This document shows positions 35,015 through 46,405 of a DNA stretch of 64,000 nt, piece by piece. Numbering within the stretch: the stretch's first letter is position 1; every line of letters starts with the position of its first letter. This DNA is from Spinellus fusiger (Eukaryota; Mucoromycota; Mucoromycetes; Mucorales; Phycomycetaceae): positions 1 to 64,000 of the forward strand of contig JALLLS010000002.1 of assembly GCA_025094145.1 (NCBI GenBank), written 5' to 3'. A model generated the notes under the pieces. It did not search any database. It was not told the origin of the DNA and saw only the letters and a list, made by a program, of their open reading frames with translations. Both the position numbers and the translations under genes were made by a program.

Positions 35015-36571
35015 AATAGAATAAAGGATGGCTCTAATCAATAAAAACAGAAACCCCAAGACAAGAAGTGTTTTGATGTTACTCAATTTTAGTCACTCCC
35101 TATGACTTACTTTTAATACTCTTTTCTCACTCTTTTCTCACTCTTTTCTCACTCTCTTCTCCCTTTTATAGTATGAAATGTGTCCTACTTTGTAGAATAT
35201 GGACATTTAGAAGTAAGTATGGGGTAATATTCTGTCTCTAATTTCCTGGTAAAGATCCACCATGTACACCAATGCGCAAATATATCTTTTTGATGTTTGT
35301 AGATCATAAATAATAATAAAAAGGCTTTGCTATAAAAACAATTACATCTATATTTGTAGTTTGTACCTAGACTTCTTTCATTATTCCATATCAAAGAAGA
35401 GAGTCATCGGTGGTCAAAGCGGTTTTGAAATAACACTTGAGATACATGTCTTTGTAACAATTCTTATAAAATACAACAAAAAAAAGGGGATGAGCAGGGA
35501 TAGCTCTTTCTGATGTTGAACTGATTCTTTAAAAAATAAACTGATTTATTAATTAATATTACTTGATAGCACTTGTTAGTACTATTAATAAGATGGGCTA
35601 ATAAAATGAGTGTTTTTTTTGCTACTCTAAAGTCTACATTATAAGATAGTACGAGAATAAATATTACTACAATAAATAGCATGAATAATAACAATAACAA
35701 TAAGGGCTTAAAGTCCGTTCTATCACAACTCAATCGGATTACATTTGACAAAGAAAAACAAGCAAAACATACAAAAAAAATAGTGGCACTGGTGTACAGA
35801 AGATGTGGCCCCATCATTAACATATCGGAGGGAAGCATGAATCACACAGGTTTACAAACAAAATAAAGTTTATCCAATCATTCTTTATGAAATGCTCAGG
35901 TCTGCAAAGAAGATTGTTCCTTTCCACAACCACCTTTGCCATTTACCTAGGTTAGCTAACCATCACCTTAAATAGTAGTGTGCACGATACTTATGTCTTT
36001 GAAGACAAACTAGAGTCCTTCTACACATCATCTAACAAACCAAAACATTACTGAAGATGACAAAGTTTAAATTATTCGTGCTTACTAGAACTTTAATACT
36101 CCTTGTTAGAATTGTGCAGTACGGTACAGTACAGTACACTATAGTATAGTACACTACACTACACTTCAGTAGGGTCTATTATAGTATGGTATAGTATGAT
36201 ATAGTATGATATAGTATGATATAGTATGGTATAGTATGGTATGGTGTAGTGTGATTAGAGGCAGGAAAAAAGTGAAGGTTCTTGGAGATAATCGAGACTT
36301 GTATTCATTAAGGAAAGAATGACAACATCTTTTACAGGCAATTAGATAGAGATTTAATTTCTGTCAACAGAATCATCGGAGCACATCTAGTAAGGATGAC
36401 TACAGCTTCACTGTGACTTGAGAAAATAAGGTGGTTAAGAAGAGCAAGAAGTATAAATGATGTTGTTCGTACCCTCTTTTCTTTTACTTTTCAGTTATCA
36501 CTACTGTTCACATTTTAAGTGCAGAAATTATCCTATCTATACACTGTTCTATTATATACTATTCATTAAAA
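35015..36571. other. Intergenic between the two ECL1-like genes
   Basis: AT-rich. TCTTTTCTCAC repeats at 35120-35160. A small 61-codon ATG frame lies at 35681-35866 (MNNNNNNKGLKSVLSQL...) without known similarity; it faces a longer opposite frame and is not called. The pentamer-based repeat at 36118-36256 is listed below. Confidence 0.5.
36118..36256. repeat. TATAGTATGG/TATAGTATGA 10-nt minisatellite
   Basis: Degenerate GTACAGTACA units grade into TATAGTATGATATAG units. It lies about 320 bases before the second ECL1-like start. Confidence 0.85.
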
Positions 36572-36969
36572 ATGAGTGACCTCAACTGGTGTATTTACTG
36601 CGATAATGCTATCCGTCCCTTTTCTGTAAGTTAATATGTTATTTATAAGTCACTTACCTCTCAAATAAGAATTTGCTCTACTGTGGTGAGAGATGTATGG
36701 AGGCAGATTCTATCTCTAGTCAACCTTCAATGAATTACGCCTCTCCAGAATTCATTCACTTTTCACGCTCTCCTCTCAGCCAAAGTGGTTCATCTACAAC
36801 CTGCACCTCCCTTTTGTCTGTGCCCAGCAATTCACCGTCCCTGTTGACTTGTCTTGACTTGAATCATACATCCTACACTTCCTCTGCTACACCAAATTTC
36901 TCTGATCGTTCAATGACATCTACTACCATTTCTCAAGACCTAGCCGTAATAATTACCGAGCTAATCTGA
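36572..36969 (+). CDS. ECL1-like zinc-knuckle protein, second of two
   Basis: Exon 1 (36572-36625) reads MSDLNWCIYCDNAIRPFS. A 44-nt intron (GTAAGT ... ATAAG, 36626-36669) joins it to NLLYCGERCMEADSISSQPS. The C-x2-C ... YC-x3-C knuckle, the DLNWC start and even the intron position match the gene at 34581. The rest is Ser/Thr-rich (SPLSQSGSSTTCTSLLSVPS, SYTSSATPNFSDRS) with no further domain. Stop is at 36969. The two genes look like an old local duplication that diverged outside the knuckle. Likely role: zinc-binding stress/lifespan regulator (by family). Confidence 0.7.
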
Positions 36970-37601
36970 TAAACACGAGTCTTGATCAGAAGCAGACACC
37001 TATTTATTCTGGTGTTTCATAATCTACATCAAATTAACATCATGATGTTGAATCCTTTAACTTTATTTCTCTCTACACAAGTTCAGATCATCTCATTTTG
37101 GGATGTAGAATTCAGCTTGTTTTCTCTCAACATGGTTTTCTGCTATAATTGTCCATTTCTATCTACAATCTAGATAGCTTATTAAACACTGTAAATAGTT
37201 CATGATGGCACTTTCTTATTGTGTAGCCTTAAACTACCTGTTTCCTGTAAATAAAACCATGCTTAGCTCCTGTACCATCAGCTTATACAGGCAGTGTAAC
37301 TTCTCCTACATCCTCCTGGCCAGCTAATTTGACTTTTTTTTATACAAAATATCTCCTCTTTGACCCTCCTCACTCCCCTTACTATTCTTATTAGCACTCA
37401 AAACCTATTGTCTTTTTCCTGTTTTCCTACAATGTCATTCTTTATTGCTATATATCTTCTTACTATACCACGCCCTTGTCCCTTCTTTTTTTGTAGAGTA
37501 CTTGAGTTTCATATTCTTACTCTCCTTTCCATTTTTTTATTTACTTGTATGGCTTTATAGAAAGATACTTTTAAAAAACATCTTCTTTCCCATCCTTTAT
37601 T
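36970..37601. other. Intergenic or unresolved 5' exon region of the GPCR gene
   Basis: Pyrimidine-rich. A short ATG frame at 37432 (MSFFIAIYLLTIP) looks like a signal peptide and could be a first exon of the downstream receptor, since several TTTAG/TATAG acceptors lie between it and 37613. I could not build one convincing in-frame joint. Confidence 0.35.
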
Positions 37602-40600
37602 ATGTCTGCTTTAGCTCATACTCATGGCTACAGTCGCATGAGTAATAGTCATTCCAGTTTAATTCAATATGACACTTTAAACAACTTTACCTTTATTGTC
37701 AATTATCGAAATGGATCTACATTTATATCTCCTTTGAAAACAGAGAATCTAGTTGAACTCAAAGTGGGTGTCTTATTACCATTTCACCAAACTAATAATA
37801 ATTCTACAATGAAAATTACACTGAGGTATGAGTGAAAGCAGCACATTCGACCTTATCTCACTAAGCTATGTATCGATTTCAGTGGTGCCTCTGCTATTAG
37901 GATGGCTGTCACTGAGATTAATAGGAAGCAACTCATTCCAGGAGCCTATATTACTTTAGTAGAAAGGGACTCTTTTCCAAATCAAGTAGAAGGGCAGGCT
38001 GCCATCAGTCAAGCAGTTTTTGCAGCCATGTCTCTAGTACAGGAAGGCGTTATCGGTCTCATTGGAGATATTTCCTCTTCATGGACGTCTCTCTCAGCTC
38101 TTGTAACAAGTACTCTTCAGATTCCTCAGTGTTCTTTCTCTGCTGTTGCAAGTATGTAACCATTTGCTATTGTTCCTTAGTGATTTCTGTGTGAGCTAAT
38201 TACGGTCCAATTCATTAGCCTCTCTATCTGATAAGACACAATATGGATACTTCTTTAGAACAATTGCAACCGACCTTCTTTATGTTGATGCAGTACTCTC
38301 CTTTATTACTAGTCAAGGGTGGCCTATAATTGGTGTTCTTTATTCAAGCGATGACTTTGGACAGCAGTGTATGTCAACCATCTTTGATAAATACTAACTG
38401 GTGTCTACTCTATTAGTATCCCAGAATACACTGATGAAAGCACGTGCACGTGGAATTACTGTTAAAACTTACCAGTCCTTTTATGAAGATGGACCAGCGA
38501 GCAATGTTCAACAATCGATCAAAACACTAATGAATTCTGGAGTACAGATTATAATCATTGCTGCTGAAGGAAAAGCCCTTTCAACTGCACTTACAGTAGC
38601 AGCAAATTCTGGATATATGGACAATACGAACGTATGGTTGACGTTTGGAGATATTAGCCCTTCACTTCAACAAGCTGTTTATAAATTCAACGAGGCAATT
38701 GATCGACGAATTCAAAGGCCCCAAAATACTCAGACAATCGTACGATACACTGGTCTTTCAGCTCTCAACCAGAAACTACGTCAAAATGTTGATCCTACTG
38801 AATATGCAGCAGAAACAACTTCACAGATCAGCCGGATTGATTATAACACAACCTTTTCTGGAGGAATATTCATGTTCAGATCTCGTATTGACCTTTCAGG
38901 ATATCCTCCATTTGATGAATTTATTGATAAGTGGGCAAAACTAGACCCAGAGATGTAAGTTGGTGAACGAATGTAGTAGTTTAGTATTTAACCTTTATTA
39001 TAGATACCCATATGGTGGACAGAAGATCATTAGTAGTAATGAAGGGTGAATTAGTCTATTATTTTTATTTGATTATCTTATACACATTATTCATTTAGGT
39101 TAGCCTATTCTTGTATGATGACTATGGCTCAAGGGTTCAATAATGTCATCAATAATTCAACAAACTCTACAACAGCCTTACAGAAACTTTCTAATGGACA
39201 GCTTGGACAGTATCTTACACCTTCTGCATTCAATGTTAGTTTTGTTGGACCTGAAGGCCCCGTACTATTTGATCAGAATGGTGATATGGCTATTGGGTAT
39301 TTTATTTTATTTATATGGCTTTGTAATTTATTCATTTGAATTTATCAACAGAAACTTCCATATCTACAATCTTCAAAATGGTACAGCAGTAGAAATTGGA
39401 AACATATTAGCAGGCAATCTTAACTTGACATCAGCACCTATTTATCACGATGGAACAACAAAAGTAATGATTTTCTTTTCTTATTTCTCTATTCTATAGA
39501 ATATCTTTATTTATAATTGCACATGAGTGTAAATGTGATTGTAAACTGTATCTTTATATACATTCCTTACACAGTCTTAAAAGGTTCCTGCGGGTGTGCC
39601 TCCTAGAGCAAGTCTTAATCCTGGATACTCCACTTCAATGTCACTTGCCATTGTATCCATCGCATCTTTTGGTACTCTCATGGCCATTATTACGATTATC
39701 ATTGTGCTTATCTATCGAAAGAGAGAAGTATTCAAGGCCTCAAGGTTTGTACCTTTTAAATACTCTTATATTAACCTATCTAGTCCACTGTTTTGTGTCC
39801 TCGAGTTGATTGGATTCATTCTGTCCTACATCTCTGTATTCTTTTTTACAGGCCATAGAGATAGAGTTGACTGTATTATAATTCCCATCACTTTTCATTT
39901 AGGCTATTCTTTGATATTGGGGTAAGTCACCCCTAGATATACACCATTATACTCAAACATTATACATTAGAAACCTAATTGCCAAAAATTATCGTGTTTA
40001 TCGTATCTTCAATAATATCTTTATAACTCGAACAGTGGTTACTGATCTTCAGTTACTAAAAGTTTCAGGCGGCATTTTGGCTGTGGACATCGTATGTTTT
40101 ATTTTTCACTTCTAATACCACAGAATCTATAGACTAACTTTTTCTGTTGATTATTCTAGATCCTTTTGTCGTTTTGGTTAAGCTTATCTGATATTCAGGC
40201 AGTCAAAATCCCAGTGTCTGGTGTTGCATATTATGCTAGCTGTTCTTATCATGGCGCAACGCATCCTTATTTCTTGTGGTTTCTGACTATCTTTGCTGCT
40301 GGCCAGCTTGTATTTGCCACTTTTTTGGCATTCAAAACAAGAACTGTTGGAAAAAACTATTCAAAATACAGTGAATATAAACAGATTGGACTTTCTGTCT
40401 AGTAAGTGAATAGAGAAAGTGTATATGTATCTATAGGCTATTGATTCATAAATTCTTTAGCAATATATTTTTTTCTGGATTGATTGGGTTTATCATCTAT
40501 TATTTACCAACAACTGATTACTTTACTCGCCACTACTTAACAGCTACAATGATCGTATGGTCCAGTACTTTTTCACTCTTGACACTATTTGTTCCTAAAC

Positions 40601-41693
40601 TTTACCGGTTCTTTTTCACTCCTAAATCCTCTACTAATGTTATTGGAAAAGCCTCAGATCTCACTGGTAGATACCGTCCACCACCAGATCATTACAATGC
40701 TTCCACAATCCAAGCAAAGCTGGATCAAGATTCCAACTATGATAAGATTGAACATCAACAAGAGATTGAGGATAGTCTCGATCAAATGACATCAGAAGCT
40801 TGTTCTTCAGATCCAGAAGATGTATTAAGACAAAGCCATAAACCTGTTCTTCATAAGAACCATGGTCGCTTAGATAATCCATCAGAGTTGCATGGAATCC
40901 AAATAGAGGCTCATGAGGTAAGTTACATCTTTCATCACTTTGAGCTCATCACTTAGAAAAGGCACGAATGCCGATCCAACATGTATTTCGCTACTTGCCA
41001 TTTTTAGCAGCCTGGGATATGAAAAATATCATTCTGTTTCCAGGTCATGGCTATTTCTCTTGGATTTCCGTAAGTTGTCTCTATATTCTCTTATTTTTCA
41101 TCACTCTAATCCATATTCTTCAGGAGCGCTCTAACAAAGGCCGTGTATTTGGGTATTCTCATGCTTCTTTTGCTTCATTATCACCAGAAGCATTTGTTGT
41201 AAAAGTGCACGGATTAGGCTTTTATGATGTTTATATCCAAGTCTCGGATCAAAATTCTCTTGAACAATGGTGTTCTTGGTTCAACCAAAAGTCGGCCTCA
41301 GCTTCACATTCAGCCTCATTTATTACTAGTCAAAGCCATTTAGTGACTCAACCCTACAACTCAATTTGTGATGCAAACGATGCTTCTCGGAAGATGTCTC
41401 ATTCAAATCAGTCTGCAATCCATCCCAGTGATAAATATTCTTCAAGTTATCGTCGTGGTAGTGAAGCTACACTAAGAACTATTGACTGTCCTGAGATGTC
41501 TGTGCTCAATAGAAAAGAAAGCAAGAGTAGTCAAAAGACACTGTGTGCTTTGGCCTATCCTCCTAATGAATTCGGGTTACGAAGGAAGAATGAAAGCATA
41601 TTTCCTCAACAAGAGTCCACTCAACGTTCACCTGAGCTTTGTGTTTTAAATGAAGATGCCGAAGAATCTCCCTTTTCACACCATCTCTACTAA
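37602..41693 (+). CDS. Class C (GABA-B-like) G-protein-coupled receptor with C-terminal PH-like domain
   Basis: About twelve exons with introns of 44-100 nt. A Venus-flytrap ligand domain (37.75-39.47 kb) shows ELKVGVLLPFH, GASAIRMAVTEINRKQLIPG, GVIGLIGDISSSWTSLSALV, YFFRTIATDLLYVDAVLSFI, GWPIIGVLYSSDDFGQ, GVQIIIIAAEGKALSTALTV and GPVLFDQNGDMAIGNF. The seven-helix part follows: SMSLAIVSIASFGTLMAIIT, ASSPLFCVLELIGFILSYIS, FHLGYSLILGNLIAKNYRVY, GGILAVDIILLSFWLSL and FLWFLTIFAAGQLVFATFLA. After a basic/acidic linker, an intron ending AAAAG (40961) joins EAHE to ARMPIQHVFRYLPFLAAWDM, then ILFPGHGYFSWIS, GLGFYDVYIQVSDQ and LEQWCSWFNQ, a PH-like fold. A Ser-rich tail ends at 41693. Class C receptors are known from early-diverging fungi. 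The ligand is unknown. The true start may lie further 5', because no signal peptide follows ATG 37602. Confidence 0.82.
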
Positions 41694-42150
41694 AATTTCA
41701 TCTTGTTTTAATGCATCTTCTCCAAACTAATATATTAATATTATGTAATAACTAAAATCATTATTCTATAAATAATAAATTTCTCTAAAAAAAAAAAGGT
41801 TAACAGTAGCAGATGATGATGGTAAACAAATAAGATGTAATGTTCATTGTAACCATAGTATTGTCTCTTGTGAGACTCATTGTAATAATAAGAGCTCCGC
41901 CTCAAAAGAGGTCTTTCCTTCAGTTCAATAGTCGGAGATACCTGCGGGTAAATTATTGTTTTGTTTACGTAATAGATTAGGCCAATCATGTACCTAATGA
42001 TCAAGAAATGAAACTGGACCCTGGATTATATAAGCAGATGCCTATTTAAATTCCGAAGACTCTTACACACTTTTCTCATTTATAAACATTTATTGGCTCT
42101 CATTCTCATTCTTCTCTCTTTCTCATTCAATATTTCTATTTATTCTAAAA
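41694..42150. promoter_or_regulatory. Intergenic, promoter of the GlcNAc-6-P deacetylase gene
   Basis: The last ~90 bases before the ATG are rich in TTCTC/CATTCT, a typical pyrimidine leader. GGATTATATAAGCAG at 42022-42036 contains a good TATA box about 110 bases before the start codon. Confidence 0.5.
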
Positions 42151-43574
42151 ATGCCTACAAATTCAAACGAAAAGATTTATAAAATAATCAATGCAAGGCT
42201 TTTGATAAACCATGAGATTGTAGAAAACTCCTATCTCTGGTACAAAGGAGGGAAAATCATTCATCCCCAAAGCCTTTTCTTTGACCATCATCGAGATGCA
42301 GATGAAATCATTGATGCTAAAGGTCTTTTGGTGGTGCCTGGATTTATTGACACTCAAATCAATGGTGCCTATGGTATTGATTTCGCTGATTATGAAGACT
42401 CAGTCGAGACTATCAAGAAGAATATCAATATTGTCGCAAAAGGTTTACTCAAGTACGGATGTACTGCCTTTTGTCCCACGATAGTCAGTTCGTCACCAGA
42501 AGTCTATGAAAAGGTAATGACACCAATATTACGATACAAGCCTAAATGTCACTCTCAGGTCCTTCCTCTTTTAAACGCCCGAAAAGGCACTGCACAAGGG
42601 GCAGAGATACTGGGTGCTCATGTTGAGGGACCTTTTATTTCAGTAGAGAAAAAGGGAGCACATAAACAATCAGTATTTCGTGATGCTAAGGAGGGTATGG
42701 CTGATTTCGATAAAGCCTATGGTCCAGAGCTTATTAAGGGCAAGAGTTCAGTGGCTATTATGACTGTAGCACCTGAGATTGCAGGTGTGAGTGATACAAT
42801 TCCTGAACTTGTGAAGCGTGGCATTACAGTGGCGCTTGGTCATTCAGCATGTCGTATTGCTGAGGCTGAGAGTGCAGTGATTAACGGTGCAACTAGTATC
42901 ACTCATCTCTTTAATGCAATGCAAGCAGTAAGTCATTGACATGGAGATGATTAACTCAACTATTAGTTTCACCACCGTGACCCTGGGCTCATTGGTGTGT
43001 TGGGTGCAGCAGAATTACCTATACCTGCTAGCAGTATAGGTCACCCAGAGCCTTCTTCTACATCTCCCTGTCGTAATAAACCAGACCCTCGTCCTTTCTT
43101 TGGACTCATATGTGATGGAGTTCATGTTCATCCTAACTCTATTCGAATTGCTTACTATTCTCATCCACGTGGAGCAGTTCTTGTAACGGTAAGATGAATA
43201 TATTCTTTACACATTCTAATGGGTTAAAGGATGCCTTATCTGCCATGGGTTTACCAGAAGGTGAATACACATTAGGTGGATGTGAATTGCAAATTGATAA
43301 AAATGGAGCTGCTTATATCAAGGGCACTTCTACATTGGCTGGCAGTACCATAACTATTGATGAGTCTGTCAGAAATTTTCAAAAGTTTACCAACTGTACT
43401 GCAGTAGAGGCCATTGAGGCTGCAACATTACACCCTGCAAAACTACTTGGCATTGAACATCAGAAGGGTACTTTAAATGTCGGTGCAGATGCCGATTTTA
43501 TCTTTTTAGATGATTCAACAGGTGAATTACACGTAAAAGATGTGTTTGTTGCTGGTGAAAAAGTTATCTTTTAA
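42151..43574 (+). CDS. N-acetylglucosamine-6-phosphate deacetylase
   Basis: Three exons. ATG 42151 (MPTNSNEKIYKIINARLL) opens the first. Motifs of the amidohydrolase fold are LLVVPGFIDTQINGAYGIDF, YGCTAFCPTIVSSSPEVY, the metal-binding ILGAHVEGPFIS, the ITVALGHSACRIAEAESAV strand, and TSITHLFNAMQA spliced to FHHRDPGLIGVL. Exon 2 adds FFGLICDGVHVHPNSIRIAY. Exon 3 begins near DALSAMGLPEGEYTLGG and ends GELHVKDVFVAGEKVIF. NagA converts GlcNAc-6-P to glucosamine-6-P plus acetate in cytosolic amino-sugar catabolism (DAC1 in Candida; AMDHD2 in animals). In a chitin-walled fungus it would also recycle wall GlcNAc. About 415 residues, the usual length. The exact donor after AVLVT at about 43188 is inferred. 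Confidence 0.93.
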
Positions 43575-45078
43575 TATCTAGTCTGTATTTTACTTATTTC
43601 TTTCAATCTATGTCTTTATTATATAAATATAAAAGTGTATAAAACTCTCAAGAAATTCTTCTTTTCAATTAGTCATAGCTCTGACTCTTTTAGTGATACT
43701 AGACATTATAATATCTTTTGCATAAACAAAATTAAATAAGACACACTTGATTATTTTTTTAGATAGTTTACCTGTATCATGGGTTTCCTTCAGTTATTCA
43801 ATCGAGTTTCCATAGATCACTGCGGGGAACTAGGAGAGTGAACCAGAAGATATGGACCTTTTCTTAGTTCTAGTAGCATTTTGTTAAATAAGTAGTATTC
43901 TCAGTTCAGAGAAATAGATAGAAATATAACAATAAAGAGAAAATAAGTAGCCTATTTTTAATAATAACATTGAATAGTATTATTTGTTATTTATCATCTA
44001 TTGATGTGATGGTGTCGTCAATAGTTTCTTAGGTTCAAGGTTATTTGTTTAGTTAACGTACGATTCACTCTGCTATTTAACCTCTTTGTCATTCTTTTAT
44101 ACTTCTACTCTACTCTAATGATTACTACAAATAGAAGAACTTGACGGAAATAACTACCTAAAGGCACACATTCTAATATAGGCTGTTGTACTTTCATACC
44201 ATCTCCAAAAGATATATCCACTGCATTCAAATACGCTACAGCTTATCATAAATATTTCATCCCAGACGAGTCATTGTGTGGATGTTTCTTACGAATCCCT
44301 AACTGCTAATTTCTCGTTTTTAGGGCATTTTTTCTAGAGAAGAAGCTCTATTGATTTTCTCGATAAAGATTTGTCACACTTCTGTGATATTTATCACAAA
44401 CCTCACCACTCAAATATTGCACTCTATTCTTTAAATCCTGAATAGACATGCATAATATTAGTATTTCTTACTGAATGAGTTTGAAAGATAGACAAACCTC
44501 TACAAAGGTATGGACTGTATTTAGTTTTATGTTCTACTGTCACTTGAGTGATTTATGAAGATTTACAATAGCAACTATAAACACTCTCAGGACCTTTAGA
44601 TTATTATTATTATTATTTTTAAAAAGAAAAGGTTTTGAGTGGAAAATTAGCTGTAGATTTAATCAGATACAAGTAAATCCATTGGAACTTTCTTTTGGTC
44701 CAGAAATATTTAGTTTCTATTCAGTAGAATTCCAATATGAATAGAAACATATAATTATGGAAAATATATCCTTTCTATTAGTTACCATGGTCCATTGTTT
44801 TTACAATTCTTAATATAATATAACCAGTTCACATCATGAATCTGAAAAATAAAAGTAGTTTTATATGTGCGAAAACACCCCAAGTTTAATTATGAGTTCA
44901 AGAACATGCAGGTTTCTTTTTAAAAGTGACCAACAGAAAGAGTTAGGATTTTTCAAATTCAAGGCTATTCTTCTAGAAATAATAAACGTTCTTTTTATTT
45001 TATTTTATTTATATTACTACCTTTCTAATAAATTCTATACCACCCAGCACTGAAAATATATTTACCAAGATCCTCAAG
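43575..45078. other. Intergenic AT-rich region
   Basis: 3' flank of the deacetylase gene followed by AT-rich DNA with (ATT)n at 44602-44622. No exon recognised. The right part should hold the left end of the Tc1 element that follows, but its terminal repeat was not found. Confidence 0.5.
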
Positions 45079-46020
45079 ATGTATAAGAAGCATACCAGTA
45101 TTGAGACTCGCTCAGCCATCCTTCACCAGGTGCTGAGCTTGAACTCCACCCAAGTCGAGGCATCTCAAATATTCAACGTGCCTACTTCCACTGTAAAGAA
45201 CATCATTAAGCATTCCAAGAAGACAGGCTTGGTATTAACTTTACCCAAGAGTGGTCTCAAGAAAGATTTTGACTAAAGGGTCATCTAGTGGTTGCGAAGA
45301 ACAGTTGTGAGGGATCCCAAACAGACCAAGGATGCCATCATGGTAGACATGGCTATCAAAGTCTCTAGACAAATATTGAAGAACTATCTCGATAGAATGG
45401 GGCTCCGCTCTTTTATTCTGGTGCTCAAGCCTTTTCTCACCAAAAACATGGAGGCAAAGCTCCAATGAGCCCATGAACACGTTGACTTGACGCTTGAGCA
45501 GTGGCAAGAGGTGGTCTGAGTCTAGGGCCGAGATTATAAGCTTTGACAGGGGCGCCAAGGTCATCAAACAGTGTGGTACAGCCTTTGATCCTAAGAGCGT
45601 CCTGGAGACAAAGAAGTTTGGAGGTGGTTGAGTGATGGTATGGTGCTGTTTCAGTGGGAAGGGTGTTGGGAGATGGATTGTAGTGGAGGATATGATAAAC
45701 TCCAACAAGTGCATCAATGTCTTGGGAGATGTCTACTGCCATGAACTCGAGTATCTCTCTTCTAAAGCCCGGAGTCAGCTTCTACCTACAGGAGGACAAT
45801 GCTAGAATTTATACAAGCAAGGCGGCTAGAGAATAAAAGGTATTAAAAAAATATAATTATTTATCTTTACTGGTCCATACAAAGACCCGATCTAAATCCA
45901 ATTAAGCATCTGTGGGACCACCTAAAGAAGATCATCAGGAAGAACAGAAAGGTGTACACCACCAAACAGAGGTTGAAGGCTGCCCTGATGCTAGAATGGA
46001 GCAGAAATGACAGGCAATGA
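45079..46020 (+). pseudogene. Tc1/mariner-type transposase, inactivated (catalytic Glu lost)
   Basis: ATG 45079 (MYKKHTSIETRSAILHQVLS) opens a paired-like HTH region (ASQIFNVPTSTVKNIIKHSK). It continues in shifting frames: RRTVVRDPKQTKDAIMVDMA, MGLRSFILVLKPFLTKNME, SFDRGAKVIKQCGTAFDPKS, ETKKFGGG-stop-VMVWCCFSGK, WIVVEDMINSNKCINVLGDV, LQEDNARIYTSKAARE, and YWSIQRPDLNPIKHLWDHLK. The family's DDE motif should read SDES ... QQDNA ... NPIEHLW. Here the SDE block is shortened by a deletion, and the Glu is Lys (AAG for GAG). Several in-frame stops (TAA, TAG, TGA) confirm decay. It belongs to a different Tc1 lineage from the copy at 29-30 kb, judging by sequence. Confidence 0.88.
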
Positions 46021-46405
46021 TAGATACCAAAAACTGATATTGCTTACTAAGCGACCTACAAACAATTTTTTTATATCTTATAAACACTATTCCATGTATC
46101 TATTAAAACTTTCATATCTTTAACTAATGAATTCATAAAGTTATAACACTATTAAGAAAAGTATGAATATAAAAAAAAAGAAATATGCACTTGAAAATGA
46201 CCGGTTACTTATTGAGGGTTACTTTATTTTCAAATGAGTTGTTTTCTTTATCACTATATTATCCATTGTAAATACAAAGAGGTCTCTTATTAGTCTATTA
46301 CTTTGACACTATATCAAACAGTAAAGTAGTATTGGTCAAGTCACAGTCTAATTCTTATGTTTGTTAATGAAGACATATTCAGATACACCATTTTATAAGG
46401 AAAAC
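46021..46405. other. Spacer between the dead Tc1 transposase and the HTH-array ORF
   Basis: AT-rich. It should contain the right end of the Tc1 copy. No inverted repeat matching the left flank was found by eye. Confidence 0.4.

Noticed and set aside
35681..35866. 61-codon ORF starting with six Asn
   Set aside because: Low-complexity start, no homologue recognised, and a longer opposite-strand frame overlaps; not enough support.
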